The notes under the pieces: generated by a model
What the model was told of the DNA's origin: nothing
The model's database searches: none
What the model saw: the letters and a program-made list of their open reading frames with translations, nothing else
Shown here: piece by piece, positions 18,240 to 26,857 of the stretch
How the letters are laid out: each line of letters opens with the position of its first letter
Position numbering within the stretch: position 1 is the first letter of the stretch
Assembly (NCBI RefSeq): GCF_003634635.1
Contig: NZ_RBJB01000006.1
Coordinates: forward strand, 124,001 to 188,000
Source of the DNA: Marinobacter nauticus
GTDB taxonomy: Bacteria; Pseudomonadota; Gammaproteobacteria; Pseudomonadales; Oleiphilaceae
Length of the DNA stretch: 64,000 nucleotides
Direction of reading: 5' to 3'
Position numbers and translations under genes: made by a program

Positions 18240-21200
18240 TCACTCGGTCACCTCCCGCCAATAAATGATACGGTCGTGGCCGCGATAGACGCCGAAGGTG
18301 GCCACCCCTGACGGGTCCCCCAGCGAACCGTCACCATCATAGTCTCCCTGTAGCCAGACCGGCACCGGAAAACTGACCCTGACGTCCCCCCGGTTTGGCT
18401 CGCCTGGCGCCAACAGAACAACCTCACTGCCCGTGGTCGAGCCTCCCAGATCGATCGTCCCCGAGACCGGCACAACCGAGGTACTGCCCCCGGAGAGGCC
18501 TGACTGATCCAGAGTGACACTACCCGTGTTGTAGCCCCAACAACTGTCCGCCAGATTCCGGGTGAAGCCGGCTGCCGTGTAATAGTCAATCTGGAGCGGC
18601 ACTGCCAGATTAACGGTTTCCGGGCCGTATACATTCTCCAGTTGTAGCCTGCCGTATCGCAATTCGAAGTTCATAACGGGTGCCAAATTCGTTGGCAACA
18701 GCGGCGCTGTCACGCTATCTGCATCCTGCAGCTGTGTCAGTTCAATGGAATAGTCCGGTGTAAACGGCGCCACCCGCGTCTGTACCGTCTTGTCATAGGT
18801 AATCTCATCCGATGAAGAGAACCGATATTGCAACTGGCCTCGCCCGATCACGGACAGAGTCGGATTGGCGAGGCTCGTGCTGACAGGAAAGGGAGCGCCG
18901 TTGGCATCCAGACCACTGTTATCGGCTGCTGCTGGCGTTCGCACAAGGCTGCCCGGCGACAACCGCAGAAAATCACCCAGAGTATAATTCCGTGTCACGG
19001 TTCCCCCGACATTCAGGGCCTCCACCAACAGCGTGGGTTCGGCGCCGCTGAGCCATTCAAACGGTTTGCCGATATAGGAGAATGCGGTAGAAATGTCGCA
19101 ATAAGCCTCGATCTCACCCGGCTCCGTAATCGTGACGCCAAAACGATCGGGGATGAAACGTCCTACATGACTGACCGCGTTACCAATGACATCAGCTGTG
19201 CCCAGATAACCACCACTGGCCAGCTCAGGAGTAATGCTGATGATGCCCACCTCTGGCCACTGGAACTGACCGCAGGCAATGCCGCCTGCGGCCGCGGCGC
19301 CGTTACAGTCCTGAGCAAAGTCGCCGAAAGAGCCGGAAAGTGCGGGACTGTCTCCACCCGATGGCGCTTCGAGAGACGCCTCCAGCACTACGTCTTCAGC
19401 GGGCGTTTCCTGGCCAAAATTTGGCGTCACGTTGCCGCTGGCATTAACAGACGAAACCCGAACCTCGAAATCATCGCCGGCGGCTACAAACGCATTGTCG
19501 TCCTGAACTGAGGTCGCCGCCGGATTACCCGGAATCGTCAGTTGGAAATGATCCGGGCGGGCAACGAATTCACCATCGCCAAGCATTTCCAGGCCTGCAT
19601 CATCGCCAGAGCCTTGGTAACGGGCATTGAGACGGACCCTCCCGACATCGGGGTATCGAATACTCACCGTTGCCAGGCCATTGGCATCAAAGAACAGTGG
19701 CTTGGTACCGGAGACGAAGGAAGGTAATTCGCGGCCATCCTCATCCAATATCACACTCTGACTACCAGAAGACGGGTTGATGTAGGAAGACCAAAGCGCA
19801 ATATCTTTCGTTTCCTCGTCAAAACCGGGAACACAACGCTGGGTGCTGTCATCCTTCCGCACCGCCGCGATACGGGCTGTGACAACGGTATCCGCAATGT
19901 GATCCGGCACCGTAATATCAAATCCCGAATCAAAGAACGTCATCTCACACTGACCGGCCGTCAACGTGCCGGAACCGTCATCACAGAGAGTCTGCGAAAA
20001 CGCCACCGTACCGGGATCCGACGAAGGAACTCCCAAAGTAACGGTGCCGGGCGAGGTAATCGCCAACGAACGAGTAGTCTCACCAGTCATGGTGAAGGTG
20101 TTTCCCCCTACCCAGCCAGACGGAGACAACGTCACTTCCACAGGATCAGGGAAGAAAGCGTTGCAGGCCGGGTCGTCGCAGGCGCGAATTCTCACGGCTT
20201 CAGGCTTACAGGTCAGGCCACTGCCACTGTGAATGATCTCGAAGTGATCCACTCGTCGCTGAATTTCGCCCACCTTGTCTGCGCAGATTTCCAGACCATC
20301 AAGCTCATGGATATTGGTCGAGCCACCCGTGGAGCCGGTCAGGGAAAAGAACAGGTTCTCCGGAACATCCGCTTGCTGGCCAGTGAGCGTTACCGAGATG
20401 ATCTCCTGATAGTCGGTGCCCGTGGCAGTGGTGTCTCTCTCAACCAGGAGAACAGGGAGAGCGCCTCGTGAGTCGATGGTTATCCGGTAACGGTGAGGTG
20501 CATTCCTGCCGGTCGCATCAATGCCGGGAGACAAGGCATCGGAGCCTGCGATGTACTGGTAATCCAAATCTTCGGCGCCGCGCACTGCCACCGAGTCGGG
20601 CGTTCGTCCACGTTTGCCGCCCTGACGACCCTCGCTCCAGTTCGAATAGTTGCCGTACTCGTCAATACCTATGCCAAGCCAACCGCCAGCGAAGCCCCCG
20701 GTTCTGTCTGGCTCCTGTGCATAGCCGAGCGAACCGCCATAACCACCCGCCTGCGGTGTGATCGACGCATCAGAGAAAACGATCGCGACGCCATCGGCGC
20801 CATTGCCATCGTAGGCGTAGTAGTCAAATTCGACCTGGATAAGGTTATCTGCACCGGGGAACAAGCGCTGTAAACTGACTGCTGTCGCCTGGTTCCCTAC
20901 AGCCTCAGTCAGCCTCAGCCTGCCACCAACAATGCCAGGCCTGAAACTCCCCCTGGAGACGGAGGTTGCCCAGTCATTGGTATTGAGAGCCCCCCCAGAG
21001 AACTCTTCGCTGAAACAGATTGCCGGTTTAGGGTCTTCAAAGGTGTAGGTGATTCGCACTCGTCCGGATGCTCCTGCACCACCATTTGCCGACAAACAGA
21101 CTAGAAAACTGCAGGCGGCACCACCTCCACCCCCACCGGGCACACTACCCGGCGCCCCGCTTCCACCGGAACTGCCGTTGCCGCCGGCCCCGCCTCCAGC

Positions 21201-21776
21201 CACTTCGCTCCCGCCCGTACTGCCCGCGCCATCGTTTCCCGCAGAACCAGAGCCTGCGGAACCACCACCGCCACCACCATCTCCACGGGCGTTGGCACCT
21301 CGACCACCACTGAATACTGCATCACCGACACTCGAAACCGCACTTCCACCAGCGCCGCCCGAAGTATTGTTAATGCTTACGCCAGCACCACCCTGTGCGA
21401 GCAGTGTTGACGGACTGCCAAACCAAGAGCTGTCGCCTGCGGCCGAATTGCTTCCGCCGGAACCAACACGATAGGCAAAAGTCTGGCCAACTGAAACCCC
21501 GAACGACCGGGAAGCATACGCTCCTCCGCCACCGCCACCAGCCTCCACACCGCCTCCGAAGAGAGGCCGGGAAACCGACCCACCACTACCACCACCACCC
21601 CAAACCTCAACCGTGATGGATCGAACGTTGGCCGGAACCGTAAACGAACCATTACCAGGAGAATCGAACTCCACAACCTGTTGTGCCTGGAGCGTTAAGG
21701 AGACAAGTGAAAACAGCAACGCCAAAAGCAACAAGCTTTGAGCTTTAATCAACGTCCGTGACATGGCCCTATTCAT
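18240..21776 (-). CDS. mshQ: MSHA biogenesis protein MshQ (tip-like adhesin candidate)
   Basis: A 1178-residue exported protein. After a signal peptide (hydrophobic SLLLLALLFSLVSLTLQAQ) comes a Gly-rich region of about 200 residues (GGGGSGG-type runs), a concanavalin/lectin-like module (LFSLTGSTGGS area), and a C-terminal DUF6701-type half with repeated beta strands (PDHFQLTIPGNPA, RFIPDRFGVTITEPG). MshQ closes the MSHA minor pilin cluster and may be a pilus-associated adhesin. The start at 21776 overlaps the mshP stop as ATGA, which decides it over the open frame to 21827. The Gly-rich block gives strong antisense shadow frames rich in proline. Confidence 0.85.
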   Translation of the reverse strand: MNRAMSRTLIKAQSLLLLALLFSLVSLTLQAQQVVEFDSPGNGSFTVPANVRSITVEVWGGGGSGGSVSRPLFGGGVEAGGGGGGAYASRSFGVSVGQTFAYRVGSGGSNSAAGDSSWFGSPSTLLAQGGAGVSINNTSGGAGGSAVSSVGDAVFSGGRGANARGDGGGGGGSAGSGSAGNDGAGSTGGSEVAGGGAGGNGSSGGSGAPGSVPGGGGGGAACSFLVCLSANGGAGASGRVRITYTFEDPKPAICFSEEFSGGALNTNDWATSVSRGSFRPGIVGGRLRLTEAVGNQATAVSLQRLFPGADNLIQVEFDYYAYDGNGADGVAIVFSDASITPQAGGYGGSLGYAQEPDRTGGFAGGWLGIGIDEYGNYSNWSEGRQGGKRGRTPDSVAVRGAEDLDYQYIAGSDALSPGIDATGRNAPHRYRITIDSRGALPVLLVERDTTATGTDYQEIISVTLTGQQADVPENLFFSLTGSTGGSTNIHELDGLEICADKVGEIQRRVDHFEIIHSGSGLTCKPEAVRIRACDDPACNAFFPDPVEVTLSPSGWVGGNTFTMTGETTRSLAITSPGTVTLGVPSSDPGTVAFSQTLCDDGSGTLTAGQCEMTFFDSGFDITVPDHIADTVVTARIAAVRKDDSTQRCVPGFDEETKDIALWSSYINPSSGSQSVILDEDGRELPSFVSGTKPLFFDANGLATVSIRYPDVGRVRLNARYQGSGDDAGLEMLGDGEFVARPDHFQLTIPGNPAATSVQDDNAFVAAGDDFEVRVSSVNASGNVTPNFGQETPAEDVVLEASLEAPSGGDSPALSGSFGDFAQDCNGAAAAGGIACGQFQWPEVGIISITPELASGGYLGTADVIGNAVSHVGRFIPDRFGVTITEPGEIEAYCDISTAFSYIGKPFEWLSGAEPTLLVEALNVGGTVTRNYTLGDFLRLSPGSLVRTPAAADNSGLDANGAPFPVSTSLANPTLSVIGRGQLQYRFSSSDEITYDKTVQTRVAPFTPDYSIELTQLQDADSVTAPLLPTNLAPVMNFELRYGRLQLENVYGPETVNLAVPLQIDYYTAAGFTRNLADSCWGYNTGSVTLDQSGLSGGSTSVVPVSGTIDLGGSTTGSEVVLLAPGEPNRGDVRVSFPVPVWLQGDYDGDGSLGDPSGVATFGVYRGHDRIIYWREVTE

Positions 21777-22183
21777 CGGGTGCGAACCTCCACTATCCGT
21801 ATGGCCTGATCCGGACCATTGCCACATTGCCCCGTGCTTTTAATTGAAAACACCGTATCGCCTCCGGGGCCTTTGATATCGGCAGCTATCGAGGCGCAGG
21901 TTACCGACGCACTGCAGCCGTTCAGGGCCGAAACAGTAAAACTCAATGATGCGTTCACCGCACTGCAGCTGCCGCCCTCCAGCACATCCCTGACGGCCAC
22001 CTGGGCGCCACTTTCCGCCGCGAAGAACGCTCGCTGGGACTGTATCTGCAGGCTTACCGACTGCCCGGTACTCTCCTGCAGCTGCGCCATGCCCACTACC
22101 AGCAGGGCCAGTACCGTAATAATAAACAGCGCCACCGGGAGACCTGCACCGGCCTCCCGGCCGGGATAAGAATCAGGGTACAT
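21773..22183 (-). CDS. mshP: MSHA minor pilin-like protein MshP
   Basis: A 136-residue PilX-like protein. It has a short N-terminal leader (GREAGAGLPVALFIITVLALLVVGMAQ) followed by a long helix (SLQIQSQRAFFAAESGAQVA) and a small C-terminal domain with paired Cys (GGSCS, GCSASVTCAS). It is a pilus-associated membrane protein of the MSHA apparatus. The gene overlaps the mshO end by 11 bp with the ATG at 22183; an in-frame ATG at 22225 is possible. Coupled by ATGA to mshQ. Confidence 0.85.
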   Translation of the reverse strand: MYPDSYPGREAGAGLPVALFIITVLALLVVGMAQLQESTGQSVSLQIQSQRAFFAAESGAQVAVRDVLEGGSCSAVNASLSFTVSALNGCSASVTCASIAADIKGPGGDTVFSIKSTGQCGNGPDQAIRIVEVRTR

Positions 22184-22943
22184 TGCGGATCTGAACCTCC
22201 TGGCTAACCGTGGTGGTCTCATCACCCTGGGGGTCCTTCAAAGTAAAGGTGAACTGCACGACTGCCGCACGCCGAAAACTGGGTGGTGTGTATTGGAACT
22301 GGACCGTACCGGCAAGATTGGCCGATAGAATCTGGGGCGTCACCGACGGGGGAGTTGGCTGTGTGGTCGATGGGGCATAACCACTGTAGCGGTATAAAAA
22401 CCGACCACTCTGGCAGAGGCTGACAGGCTGCGCCACCACGAAGAGCCGCCGCTGCGGTGACCGTTCCCCGAAACGATGATTGGCGCCAAGGTTAATCTGA
22501 GCTGGAGAAACTGAATTGTCGATACTGGCGATGGTTGGCGATACTGGTCCCGGACTGGCACTGCCATAGAGTGAATCCGCAGAGATGCCATAACCATAGA
22601 CCACCGCCCGGGTAGATCCATTGGGGGGCGTATTGGCAAACGGTGCTACGGCGATCGTGTTGCCGCCATCGGGAAGATCGGTGTAGGCCGTGCCGGCCTC
22701 AATTGGCAGCCATTCCAGACAATTGCCCGCAACGCGAATGGATAACGGGAAGGCTTCCCGAAGCTCCCGGCTTATCTGTTCACTGATCACCACGCCCTGC
22801 AAAGCGCGCTGCTGTCGGGCGCTAACGTCAATCGCACCACGGGTGGAGAGGGCGACGAACTGCACGGAAATGGTCGCCACGATGGCCAAAAGTACGATGA
22901 CAATGACCAGCTCAACCAACGTGAATCCTGCTGCCCGGCGCAT
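22173..22943 (-). CDS. mshO: MSHA minor pilin MshO
   Basis: A 256-residue type IV prepilin-like protein with a class III leader MRRAAG^FTLVELVIVIV, cleaved after the Gly at residue 6 by the prepilin peptidase, and Glu at mature position 5. The globular part ends in a strand-rich region (VVQFTFTLKDPQGDETTT). MshO resembles PilW-type minor pilins thought to prime pilus assembly. Its ATG overlaps the mshD stop as TGATG. Confidence 0.88.
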   Translation of the reverse strand: MRRAAGFTLVELVIVIVLLAIVATISVQFVALSTRGAIDVSARQQRALQGVVISEQISRELREAFPLSIRVAGNCLEWLPIEAGTAYTDLPDGGNTIAVAPFANTPPNGSTRAVVYGYGISADSLYGSASPGPVSPTIASIDNSVSPAQINLGANHRFGERSPQRRLFVVAQPVSLCQSGRFLYRYSGYAPSTTQPTPPSVTPQILSANLAGTVQFQYTPPSFRRAAVVQFTFTLKDPQGDETTTVSQEVQIRNVP

Positions 22944-23431
22944 CAGTAATTCGCTCGGTAGGCGGTGAAGCGGTAGTCGTTGGCAGAGGGATCGGTGATG
23001 GTGATATCGATCCGCTTGGCCTCATCGGAGGGCAGCCCTACTTCGGTGCCCGCACAGGTTACAGTGATGGAAACCTGAAAGCCGGAGTATTGGCTGCCAA
23101 GGGAGCCGCCCTGCGCATTGGCAGGCAATGCGTTGTTGATCGCGTTGTAGTCATCCACATCGTCGTAATCCTCACGCTGTGACTCTTCCGTGTCGATCGT
23201 GCAGCCAACTTCCTTTGGAACGCCCCCCGGCAAAGTCTTGTCATCATACTTCCGCGACAGCACCTCATCCATGTAGAACTGTGCCAAGGCAATTGCCCGG
23301 GTCTGGTTAAGCGGATCGGCACTGCGCCCGGCAATCAGGGAGAATGCCCCGACGACACCGGCAATGGCAACACTGATAATCACGATGGCCATGACCAGTT
23401 CCACCAGAGTGGCTCCACGTTGGACAAGCAT
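22943..23431 (-). CDS. mshD: MSHA minor pilin MshD
   Basis: A 162-residue prepilin-like protein that starts MLVQRG^ATLVELVMAIVI, with Ala instead of Phe at mature position 1, as in several MshD/PilV proteins. The body contains a Cys pair (GCTIDTEE, VTCAGTE). The start at 23431 overlaps the mshC stop as TGATG, which supports it over the open frame to 23473. It belongs to the minor pilin block C-D-O-P. Confidence 0.87.
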   Translation of the reverse strand: MLVQRGATLVELVMAIVIISVAIAGVVGAFSLIAGRSADPLNQTRAIALAQFYMDEVLSRKYDDKTLPGGVPKEVGCTIDTEESQREDYDDVDDYNAINNALPANAQGGSLGSQYSGFQVSITVTCAGTEVGLPSDEAKRIDITITDPSANDYRFTAYRANY

Positions 23432-23877
23432 CAGCACGGCCCCCGGTAAATCGCCCCAAGTGGGCTCAGGCAAACCCGGAAAGTGGATTCGCCGGAAAAG
23501 GTGAACTGAACGGTATTGCCCGAGGTTTGCGGACGGCCGTAATGATCAAAAGTAATGGGAAAGGTGGCGCCGGTGACCGACAGAGATGTCCCTCCGCTGT
23601 CAATCCGGAAAGGCTCCCGTGAGCCCACGGTGAGCAGAAATTCGCTGGAGGTCGATGTCACGGTCAGCGTGTTCTGGGTGGTGTTACCCGCCAGCGCTGC
23701 CTGCTGGGCAAGCAGCGTGGCGGATTCCAGTTGCTGGGTGGCCAGCAAAGGGGAGAAGGCCGAGCTCCTGGCGAACAGGCCAATACCTAGGGCGGAGAGT
23801 ACACCAATCAGGATGATGACGGTCACCAGCTCGACTAAAGTGAACCCCGACTCACAACCAGATACTCTCCGTCGCAT
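23431..23877 (-). CDS. mshC: MSHA minor pilin MshC
   Basis: A 148-residue GspH/FimT-like prepilin. The leader MRRRVSGCESG^FTLVELVTVIILIG is followed by a helix (LFARSSAFSPLLATQQLES) and strands (STFRVCLSPLGAIYRGPC). The ATG at 23877 is preferred because the leader then has normal length; an in-frame ATG at 23979 would add a non-leader-like 34 residues. It follows the major pilin gene. Confidence 0.87.
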   Translation of the reverse strand: MRRRVSGCESGFTLVELVTVIILIGVLSALGIGLFARSSAFSPLLATQQLESATLLAQQAALAGNTTQNTLTVTSTSSEFLLTVGSREPFRIDSGGTSLSVTGATFPITFDHYGRPQTSGNTVQFTFSGESTFRVCLSPLGAIYRGPC

Positions 23878-23962
23878 ATGATCACCGGCACCGTCGTGGG
23901 CTAACTCAGGACCGCGCTGAAAAGCTGTGAGCCTAGACCACGTCGCCCCAAGTTCTTGCCGT

Positions 23963-24433
23963 TTATTCGCAGGTGTCATCTAATGATGAAACCAGCCCCG
24001 TCAGTTCTGAATAGCTGAAGCTACAGTTGGGAACAACGGTGGTACCGTCTGACTCCAGAAGAGAAATCGTAACCACGTTGGATGCTTCCGTTCCAACCTG
24101 GAATTCGTCGCTCAGCTGCGCCGCGACATCAACCCCCCCGGTGGTAGCGGTTGGATATCCGTTAGTCGTATCCATATCAACAGCTACACCGTCGAGATTC
24201 ACACTAGCAGCCGAATTCCCGTCCGCTACCCATCTTGCATGTGCGATTGAGGCGGCCGAACGAACAGACCCTGCTGCCCCATTAATTGCGGCCGCCTTCG
24301 CGTCGGTACCAAAATCAGCAAACCTTGGCAAAGCAAACGCCGCCAGAATGCCCAGAATCACAATCACCATAACCAGTTCGATCAGGGTGAAACCTTTCTC
24401 TTTACGTGCTGCGATTGCTGTCATTGAATTCAT
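23963..24433 (-). CDS. mshA: MSHA major pilin-like protein MshA
   Basis: A 156-residue type IV pilin with leader ARKEKG^FTLIELVMVIVILGILAA, the AFALPRFADFG helix and a short variable domain (NLDGVAVDMDTTNGYP) that ends in a Cys pair (VPNCSFSY, DDTCE). It probably forms the pilus fibre. It lies 39 bp from a second, closely related pilin gene upstream. Start Met at 24433 or a few codons in; the cleavage site is unaffected. Confidence 0.88.
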   Translation of the reverse strand: MNSMTAIAARKEKGFTLIELVMVIVILGILAAFALPRFADFGTDAKAAAINGAAGSVRSAASIAHARWVADGNSAASVNLDGVAVDMDTTNGYPTATTGGVDVAAQLSDEFQVGTEASNVVTISLLESDGTTVVPNCSFSYSELTGLVSSLDDTCE

Positions 24434-24472
24434 CCTATTACTCCGTTTATTGCGTGTAGATATCTGCGTTTA

Positions 24473-25009
24473 TCAGTTAATGGTTGTCGTAATTTCGCCG
24501 TTGGCAGCATTGTACTCGATGCTGCTGCTTTGGTTGTCAAGCTGGTAGGTGTAGGTGCATAGGCTGCCGGATCCACTGGCGAGATAATCCACACCGGTTC
24601 CTGAAGCGGCAACGTCGGGCGCATTTGCCTGCAGTAACGCTTCCCAAACGTTCACGCATCGATCATCTGTCATGGTGACATTGTCGCCATTCGCCGGACC
24701 AGTATATGTCTGGCTTCCAGCGGAAACAGGCCAGCCATTCGCGGAAATATTAACCGTCTCGTCACCAAAGCCAGCCAGGTCTTCGGTGGCAGTGGTGAAG
24801 CCATTTGTCACCCATTGAGCTTTCGCCAGCGCAACGCCCGCACTCAGCGCCCCAGCAGTACCCTTGATACTCGACTGGTGCGCCTGCTCAGAAAGCTGTG
24901 CAAACCGCGGCAGCGCAAACGCCGCCAGGATAGCCAGGATGGAAATCACCACCACCAGCTCAATCAGGGTGAAACCTTTTTGCTTCTGTGTGCTGTTGTA
25001 CTGCCTCAT
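24473..25009 (-). CDS. mshB: Second MSHA pilin, MshB/MshA-like
   Basis: A 178-residue pilin with leader TQKQKG^FTLIELVVVISILAILAA, the same ALPRFAQLSEQAHQS helix and a KAQWVTNG segment parallel to the HARWVADG of the next pilin, plus a C-terminal Cys pair (DDRCVNVW, GSLCTYTY). The similarity suggests tandem duplication. Which of the two is the abundant subunit cannot be told from sequence, so the mshB label is from position. Confidence 0.8.
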   Translation of the reverse strand: MRQYNSTQKQKGFTLIELVVVISILAILAAFALPRFAQLSEQAHQSSIKGTAGALSAGVALAKAQWVTNGFTTATEDLAGFGDETVNISANGWPVSAGSQTYTGPANGDNVTMTDDRCVNVWEALLQANAPDVAASGTGVDYLASGSGSLCTYTYQLDNQSSSIEYNAANGEITTTIN

Positions 25010-25045
25010 TCGTCAGCCTCTTGCCGGTTCAATCGTGTTGGCCAT

Positions 25046-25627
25046 TCAGCGCCTGGCGTCCTGCCGGTTCACTGTGGTGTGCTGGAACGGTACCGGCCTC
25101 AGGGACAGGCCGGTGAGCCGTTCGTCTTGCTCCCGCAGGTTATTCCGGTTGCGGTCAGCAAATTCGCTTATCACTCGCCAGGCGATCGGCTGTTCGGGTT
25201 TCACGCGCTTGCCTTCTATGGTTATCGGCTGCTTCGGTTTATAAATTAACCAACCCCTGGCCGATTCGCCTGTTTCATTTTGTTGCTGGTTTGCAAAACA
25301 CCAGCTGCCGGAGTCCGGCTCATTCCCGCCACAACCGCCCTTATAACGGGGCCATTGGTGGTCGAGCCAGTTGAAGGGGTTACGGCCTTCCAGGCTGGCC
25401 AGGGCCTGATCCCGGCTCAGCATGGCTTCCGCACCTTTAATCACCAGGGCAGAGCGCAGCTGCGTCAGCACCATGGCCACGCTTTGCTCTTCCACCCGCT
25501 GCAGCTCTCTGTCCAACCTGCCCAGCAGCACCCACCAAAGCACAAACAACACCACCAGGGCCGTCAGCATCCGCATTCGCCGGCTATTGGCCAGGCCGTC
25601 GGCAGAAGACCAACGTGGACCCTGCAC
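25046..25627 (-). CDS. mshF: MSHA biogenesis protein MshF-like
   Basis: A 193-residue protein with one N-terminal membrane helix (MLTALVVLFVLWWVLLG) followed by a coiled-coil-prone helix (DRELQRVEEQSVAMVLTQL) and a periplasmic part with a Cys pair (GGCGGNEPDSGSWC). The call rests mainly on position between mshG and the pilins and on the MshF-like layout. It abuts mshG with no gap. Confidence 0.75.
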   Translation of the reverse strand: MQGPRWSSADGLANSRRMRMLTALVVLFVLWWVLLGRLDRELQRVEEQSVAMVLTQLRSALVIKGAEAMLSRDQALASLEGRNPFNWLDHQWPRYKGGCGGNEPDSGSWCFANQQQNETGESARGWLIYKPKQPITIEGKRVKPEQPIAWRVISEFADRNRNNLREQDERLTGLSLRPVPFQHTTVNRQDARR

Positions 25628-26857
25628 CTAGCCCCGCCCCATGGCGGCGGCCCCCAGGTCCCAGATCGGCAGGAAGACCCCCAGCGCCAGAATCAGTACC
25701 AGTACCCCCATAGCCACAATCAGGATCGGCTCGATGGATTCCGCCAGCCGTTTCAGGCCATAGTCCACATCTTCGTCGTAGAAATCGGCGACGTTATTGA
25801 GCATGTCATCCACCGAACCGGTTTCCTCACCTACCGCGATCATCTGCAGGATCAGAGGCGTGAACATCTCGCTGTGCCGCGCGGTTCGAAGCAGGCTTTC
25901 ACCCCGTTCAATACCAAGCCGCATGTCTTTGATGTGGCTGCCGATCCAGGCGTTGTCGGTGGCGTCGGCCACTACCGTCAGAGCATGGGTAACCGGCATG
26001 CCCGCCTTGAGCATGGTGGCAAAGTTACGGGCAAAACGGCTGAGGGTAATCAACTCCAACAGGGGGCCGATGATGGGCAGCTTCAGCTTGTAGCGATCCC
26101 ACATCAGCCGTCCCTGCTCGGTCCGCTTCCACTGGCGAATCAGCACAGCACCGGCAGCCACCGCAAACAGCATTAAGGGCCAGTATCCCAGCAGAAAATT
26201 CGAGGTTCCGACCAGTACCTGTGTCAGGAACGGCAGGTCTGCACCCAGCTTGGCAAACACCGAGGCAAAGCGCGGAATGACCAGGAAGTTCACCACCATC
26301 AGCGCCGCCAGCAGTGCGATGACCACGAACGTCGGGTAGCGCAGTGCTTGTTTTACCCGTCGTTTGGTGTCCCGTTCCAGCTCCAGAATCTCCGACAGAC
26401 GCTTGAACGAGTCGTCCAGCATCCCGGTGTTCTCCCCCACGTGGATCATGGCGATGAACAGTTCGGAGAACACTTTCGGGTGCGCCTGCATGGCTGTGGC
26501 CATGGTGGTGCCACCTTCCAGGCGGTTGGTAATGTCCTCCAGCACCTCCGCCAGCACCGGCGAGCGCGTGGTTTCTGCCAGACCGCGCATGGTGCGAATC
26601 AACGGGATACCGGCTTTGGTCAGCGCGTGCATCTGGCGGCAGAACACAATCAGTTCATCCAGCGTGACGGCTTTGCGAAACAGCGGCAGCTGGTTCAGTT
26701 TGTCCAGTGCCGACGAGGTATCTTCCTGTTCGCGAATGCTCAGCGGCGTAATACCACGGCGCATCAGTTCGCTGGCTGCCGCGTCCGGATTGGCGGCGGT
26801 CAGAGAACCTTGCTGGACAACGCCCCGGTTGTCCTTGCCCCGGTAACTGAACTGCAT
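25628..26857 (-). CDS. mshG: MSHA platform protein MshG (GspF/PilC family)
   Basis: A 409-residue inner-membrane protein with two repeated T2SSF domains. Each ends in a membrane segment; VVIALLAALMVVNFLVIP and ILIVAMGVLVLILALGVFL are visible. Conserved segments HVGENTGMLDDSFKRLSEI and AVGEETGSVDDMLNNVADF mark the two repeats. It is the platform that couples the MshE ATPase to pilin polymerisation. Its start overlaps the mshE stop (TGATG). Confidence 0.93.
   Translation of the reverse strand: MQFSYRGKDNRGVVQQGSLTAANPDAAASELMRRGITPLSIREQEDTSSALDKLNQLPLFRKAVTLDELIVFCRQMHALTKAGIPLIRTMRGLAETTRSPVLAEVLEDITNRLEGGTTMATAMQAHPKVFSELFIAMIHVGENTGMLDDSFKRLSEILELERDTKRRVKQALRYPTFVVIALLAALMVVNFLVIPRFASVFAKLGADLPFLTQVLVGTSNFLLGYWPLMLFAVAAGAVLIRQWKRTEQGRLMWDRYKLKLPIIGPLLELITLSRFARNFATMLKAGMPVTHALTVVADATDNAWIGSHIKDMRLGIERGESLLRTARHSEMFTPLILQMIAVGEETGSVDDMLNNVADFYDEDVDYGLKRLAESIEPILIVAMGVLVLILALGVFLPIWDLGAAAMGRG

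Noticed and set aside
21049..21474. Pro-rich 141-codon frame opposite mshQ
   Set aside because: Antisense of the Gly-rich repeats of mshQ.
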